A DNA stretch of 8,374 nucleotides from an uncultured Collinsella sp. (GTDB lineage Bacteria > Actinomycetota > Coriobacteriia > Coriobacteriales > Coriobacteriaceae). Below are positions 6,069 through 8,374 of the stretch, piece after piece (the first letter of the stretch is position 1; every line of letters starts with the position of its first letter). The stretch spans positions 1 through 8,374 of the forward strand of contig URYU01000074.1 in NCBI GenBank assembly GCA_900552155.1, written 5' to 3'. The notes below the pieces were generated by a model. That model was not told the origin of the DNA and did not search any database. It saw only the letters and a program-made list of their open reading frames with translations. A program made the translations under genes and the position numbers.

Positions 6069-7492
6069 GAATCTGCTTGGTGCTCGAGGGTTGCTACCCC
6101 TATGTGCACGGCGGCGTGTCCACCTGGATGCAAGGCTATATCCAGGCCATGCCCGAGCACGAGTTTGTGCTGTGGGTGATTGGCGCGCATGCTGCCGACC
6201 GCGGCAAGTTTGTCTACGAGCTGCCCGGCAACGTGGTCGAGGTACACGAGGTGTTTCTGGACGACGCCCTGCGCCTTTCGGGCGAGCAGGAAGAGGCCGA
6301 CTTCAACGACCGCGAGCGTGAGGCGCTGCGCCGCCTGGTTTCGCTTTCTAATCCGGACTGGGACGTGCTGTTCGATATCTTCCAGCGCCGTCGTGTGCAT
6401 CCGCTCTCGTTTTTGCAGAGCCGCACGTTTATGGATATCTTTCGCGACGTGTGCCTGGCCGAGTATCCCTACACGCCCTTTGCCGATGCATTCCACACCA
6501 TGCGTTCTATGCTGCTGCCGGTGCTCTACCTGCTGGGCAGCGAGGTGCCGGTGGCCGATGTGTACCATGCCATCTCGACCGGCTACGGTGGCCTGCTCGC
6601 CTGCCTGGGCTCAAGCGTTTACCATGCGCCGGTGCTGCTGACCGAGCATGGCATCTATACCCGCGAGCGCGAGGAAGAGATCATTCGCGCCGATTGGGTG
6701 GTGCCGTCATTTAAGGACCGCTGGATTCGCTTTTTCTACCTGCTTTCGGAGGAGATCTACCGCCGCGCCTTCCGTGTGACGAGTTTGTTCCATAACGCCC
6801 GCAAGACGCAGATCGATATGGGCTGCGATGCGGACAAATGCATGGTCATCCCCAACGGCATCCAGTTCGACCGCTTTAAGGGCATTCCCTTAAAGCCCGA
6901 TGACGGCTGGGTGGACATTGGCGCGGTGGTGCGCCTGGCGCCCATCAAGGATGTCAAGACCATGATTTATGCCTTCTTTGAGCTGCACGAGCGCCTGCCC
7001 AAGGTGCGCCTGCACATCATGGGCGGCGTGGACGACGAGGAGTACGGCGCCGAGTGCCACGCGCTGGTCGAAACCCTGGGCGTGTGCGACCTGATCTTTA
7101 CCGGCCGCGTCAACGTGGTCGAGTACATGGAAAAGCTCGACTTTACCATTTTGACGAGCATCTCCGAGGGCCAGCCGCTCAGCGTGCTGGAGTCGCTTGC
7201 AGCGCGCCGTCCCTGCGTGACGACTGAGGTGGGCTGCTGTCGCGAGCTTCTCGAAGGCGCCCCGGCTGACGACTTTGGCGTGGCGGGTTTTGTGACGCCG
7301 CCTATGTATCGCAAGGGCTTGGCCGATGCCATGGAACGCATGTGCACAAGCCGCGCTCGTCGCATTGAGATGGGGGAGCGCGGCCAGCGTCGCGTTGCCA
7401 CGTACTTCTTGCACGAGCAGATGCTCGCCAACTATCGCGCGCTGTACGACGAGACGGCGCAAGCGTTTGACCTGCCCAGAGAGGGGGAGTAG
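6065..7492 (+). CDS. pelF: PelF glycosyltransferase, GT4-type Pel polymerase
   Basis: This 475-residue cytoplasmic glycosyltransferase (Pseudomonas PelF is about 507) has the GT-B fold of the GT4 family and would polymerise the N-acetylhexosamine chain from a UDP-sugar. The N-terminus CLVLEGCYPYVHGGVSTWMQ is a near-signature for PelF, with the glycine-rich acceptor loop at YVHGGVS. Further landmarks are TEHGIYTRERE, VIPNGIQFDRF at the domain junction, the donor-site R290 and K295 in RLAPIKDVKT, and the ExxxxxxxE motif with E368 and E376 in SEGQPLSVLESLA. There is no membrane segment, so it must be held at the membrane by PelD, PelE and PelG. The ATG at 6065 overlaps the preceding stop as ATGA and is preceded by AAGGAGGG (6048-6055). 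The frame is open further upstream, but this lies within the deacetylase gene and the homology begins exactly at this ATG. Confidence 0.95.
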   Translation: MRICLVLEGCYPYVHGGVSTWMQGYIQAMPEHEFVLWVIGAHAADRGKFVYELPGNVVEVHEVFLDDALRLSGEQEEADFNDREREALRRLVSLSNPDWDVLFDIFQRRRVHPLSFLQSRTFMDIFRDVCLAEYPYTPFADAFHTMRSMLLPVLYLLGSEVPVADVYHAISTGYGGLLACLGSSVYHAPVLLTEHGIYTREREEEIIRADWVVPSFKDRWIRFFYLLSEEIYRRAFRVTSLFHNARKTQIDMGCDADKCMVIPNGIQFDRFKGIPLKPDDGWVDIGAVVRLAPIKDVKTMIYAFFELHERLPKVRLHIMGGVDDEEYGAECHALVETLGVCDLIFTGRVNVVEYMEKLDFTILTSISEGQPLSVLESLAARRPCVTTEVGCCRELLEGAPADDFGVAGFVTPPMYRKGLADAMERMCTSRARRIEMGERGQRRVATYFLHEQMLANYRALYDETAQAFDLPREGE

Positions 7493-7495
7493 CCG

Positions 7496-8374
7496 GTGGC
7501 CGGAATCGGTTTTGAGCTCAAGCGCCTGTTTAGGCGCAAGGGTCTGTTTGCCATGATGCGCGCCTATGGCTACGCTGGCATTGTGTGCACGGGCCCCATG
7601 CTGCTGGGCGTGCTGCTTCAGGTGGGTATCTTGGTGCTGTGCGGTCTGTGGGGTGTGGGTCGAGCCAACCAAGACCTGCTGGTGTGCATGGTGACCTATA
7701 CGCTGCTGGCGTCGCTCACGCTCACGAGTTTTTTCTCTATGCCGGTCACGCGCTTATTGGCCGATATGCTTTTTGCCGAGCGCGAGGATGAGATTCTGCC
7801 CTCGTTTTGGGGCTCCAATGCTGTCATGCTCGTTGCGGGCACGGTGCTCTACGGTGTCTTTCTGCTGTTCTCGGGCGCCACGCTGCTGCAGGGGCTGCTA
7901 TGCCTGTGGCTGTTCAATATTATGATCGTCAACTGGAACGGCATGAGTTACCTCACGGCCATCAAGGATTACCGCGGTATCCTGTGCAGCTTTGCGGCTG
8001 CCATTGGCGTGGCGTGCCTGTGCGCCCTGGCCGCGCTGGCGCTGGGACTGCCGCCGGTCGAGGGCCTGTTGGCATCAATTGCTCTGGGCTACGGCGTCAT
8101 GCTCGCCTGGGACGTGGTGCTGCTGTACCGGTATTTTCCGCAGGGCGATCGCAGCCCCTGGCTCTATTTACGGTGGCTTGATCAGTTTATGCCGTTGGCG
8201 CTCACGGGCTTGTTTACCAACCTGGGCCTCTTTGCACACCTGGTGATTATTTGGGCCGGTCCTATTGGCGTGCAGGTCAAGGGCTTGTTTTATGGTGCGC
8301 CCTACTACGATGTGCCGGCGCTCATTGCGTTTTTGACGATCCTGGTCACGACCGTCAACTTTGTGGTCTCGGTC
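7496..8374 (+). CDS. pelG: PelG-like polysaccharide transporter (3' end outside window)
   Basis: The frame is open from GTG 7496 to the last base, giving the first 293 residues of a protein that in the family has about 450. The N-terminus MAGIGFELKRLFRRKGLF is typical of PelG. About seven or eight hydrophobic segments follow, roughly at 26-52, 60-80, 103-120, 123-140, 163-185, 187-206, 224-246 and, cut by the window edge, 275-293. PelG resembles flippases of the MATE/polysaccharide-transporter superfamily and is expected to move the growing chain through the cytoplasmic membrane together with PelD, PelE and PelF. The GTG start lies three bases after the pelF stop and is preceded by GAGAGGGGGAG (7479-7489); no ATG fits, the first internal ones (MM) being about 20 residues into the conserved N-terminus. 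It is the last pel gene in the usual order. Confidence 0.93.
   Translation, partial: MAGIGFELKRLFRRKGLFAMMRAYGYAGIVCTGPMLLGVLLQVGILVLCGLWGVGRANQDLLVCMVTYTLLASLTLTSFFSMPVTRLLADMLFAEREDEILPSFWGSNAVMLVAGTVLYGVFLLFSGATLLQGLLCLWLFNIMIVNWNGMSYLTAIKDYRGILCSFAAAIGVACLCALAALALGLPPVEGLLASIALGYGVMLAWDVVLLYRYFPQGDRSPWLYLRWLDQFMPLALTGLFTNLGLFAHLVIIWAGPIGVQVKGLFYGAPYYDVPALIAFLTILVTTVNFVVSV

Noticed and set aside
5454..6568. Long minus-strand open frames opposite the deacetylase and pelF
   Set aside because: Rich in His, Arg and Ala, as expected for antisense frames of GC-rich genes, without motif or ribosome binding site support.
1..8374. tRNA, rRNA, CRISPR array or insertion sequence
   Set aside because: No cloverleaf, spaced direct repeats, transposase motif or terminal inverted repeats were seen by eye on either strand.

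Overview
The window looks like a high-GC Gram-positive genome. A Coriobacteriia member such as Collinsella would fit the strong AGGAGG-type ribosome binding sites, the GC-rich codon use and this form of the locus, but the genus is inferred and not demonstrated. The main content (1151 to the right edge) is a five-gene operon for a Pel-type cationic exopolysaccharide, in the compact monoderm arrangement pelD-pelE-pelA(deacetylase)-pelF-pelG. The last gene runs off the window. PelB and PelC, the outer-membrane export parts of Gram-negative Pel systems, are not in the window, and the PelA-like protein has no recognisable glycoside-hydrolase domain.

Layout: bases 1-162 are AT-rich and hold a 34-base near-perfect palindrome (113-146). 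Bases 163-575 read as a decayed RelE/HigB-type toxin gene (Gp49/DUF891-like) with two in-frame stops and one frame change. An intact Xre-type helix-turn-helix protein, HigA-antitoxin-like, follows at 609-995. The 155-base gap at 996-1150 holds two short dyads, a TTGACA box and the ribosome binding site of pelD. The pel genes then follow: pelD (1151-3289), pelE (TTG start, 3286-4191), pelA-like deacetylase (4188-6068), pelF (6065-7492) and pelG (GTG start at 7496, incomplete).

How the pel genes would work together: PelF is the cytoplasmic glycosyltransferase that polymerises the chain. PelG is the polytopic membrane protein expected to carry it across the membrane. PelE (two membrane helices plus a TPR-like tail) and PelD assemble with them. 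PelD carries an RxxD c-di-GMP site in a degenerate GGDEF domain and would switch synthesis on when c-di-GMP rises. The membrane-anchored deacetylase would then remove acetyl groups outside the cell, leaving a positively charged polymer. The four pel junctions are a TTGA overlap, two ATGA overlaps and a 3-base gap, which points to tight translational coupling.

The most notable points are the N-terminal SDR/epimerase-like domain fused to PelD with apparently lost catalytic residues, and the decayed toxin beside a surviving antitoxin-like regulator with a large palindromic operator just upstream of the exopolysaccharide operon. Family assignments were made by eye from motifs; no database search was run.
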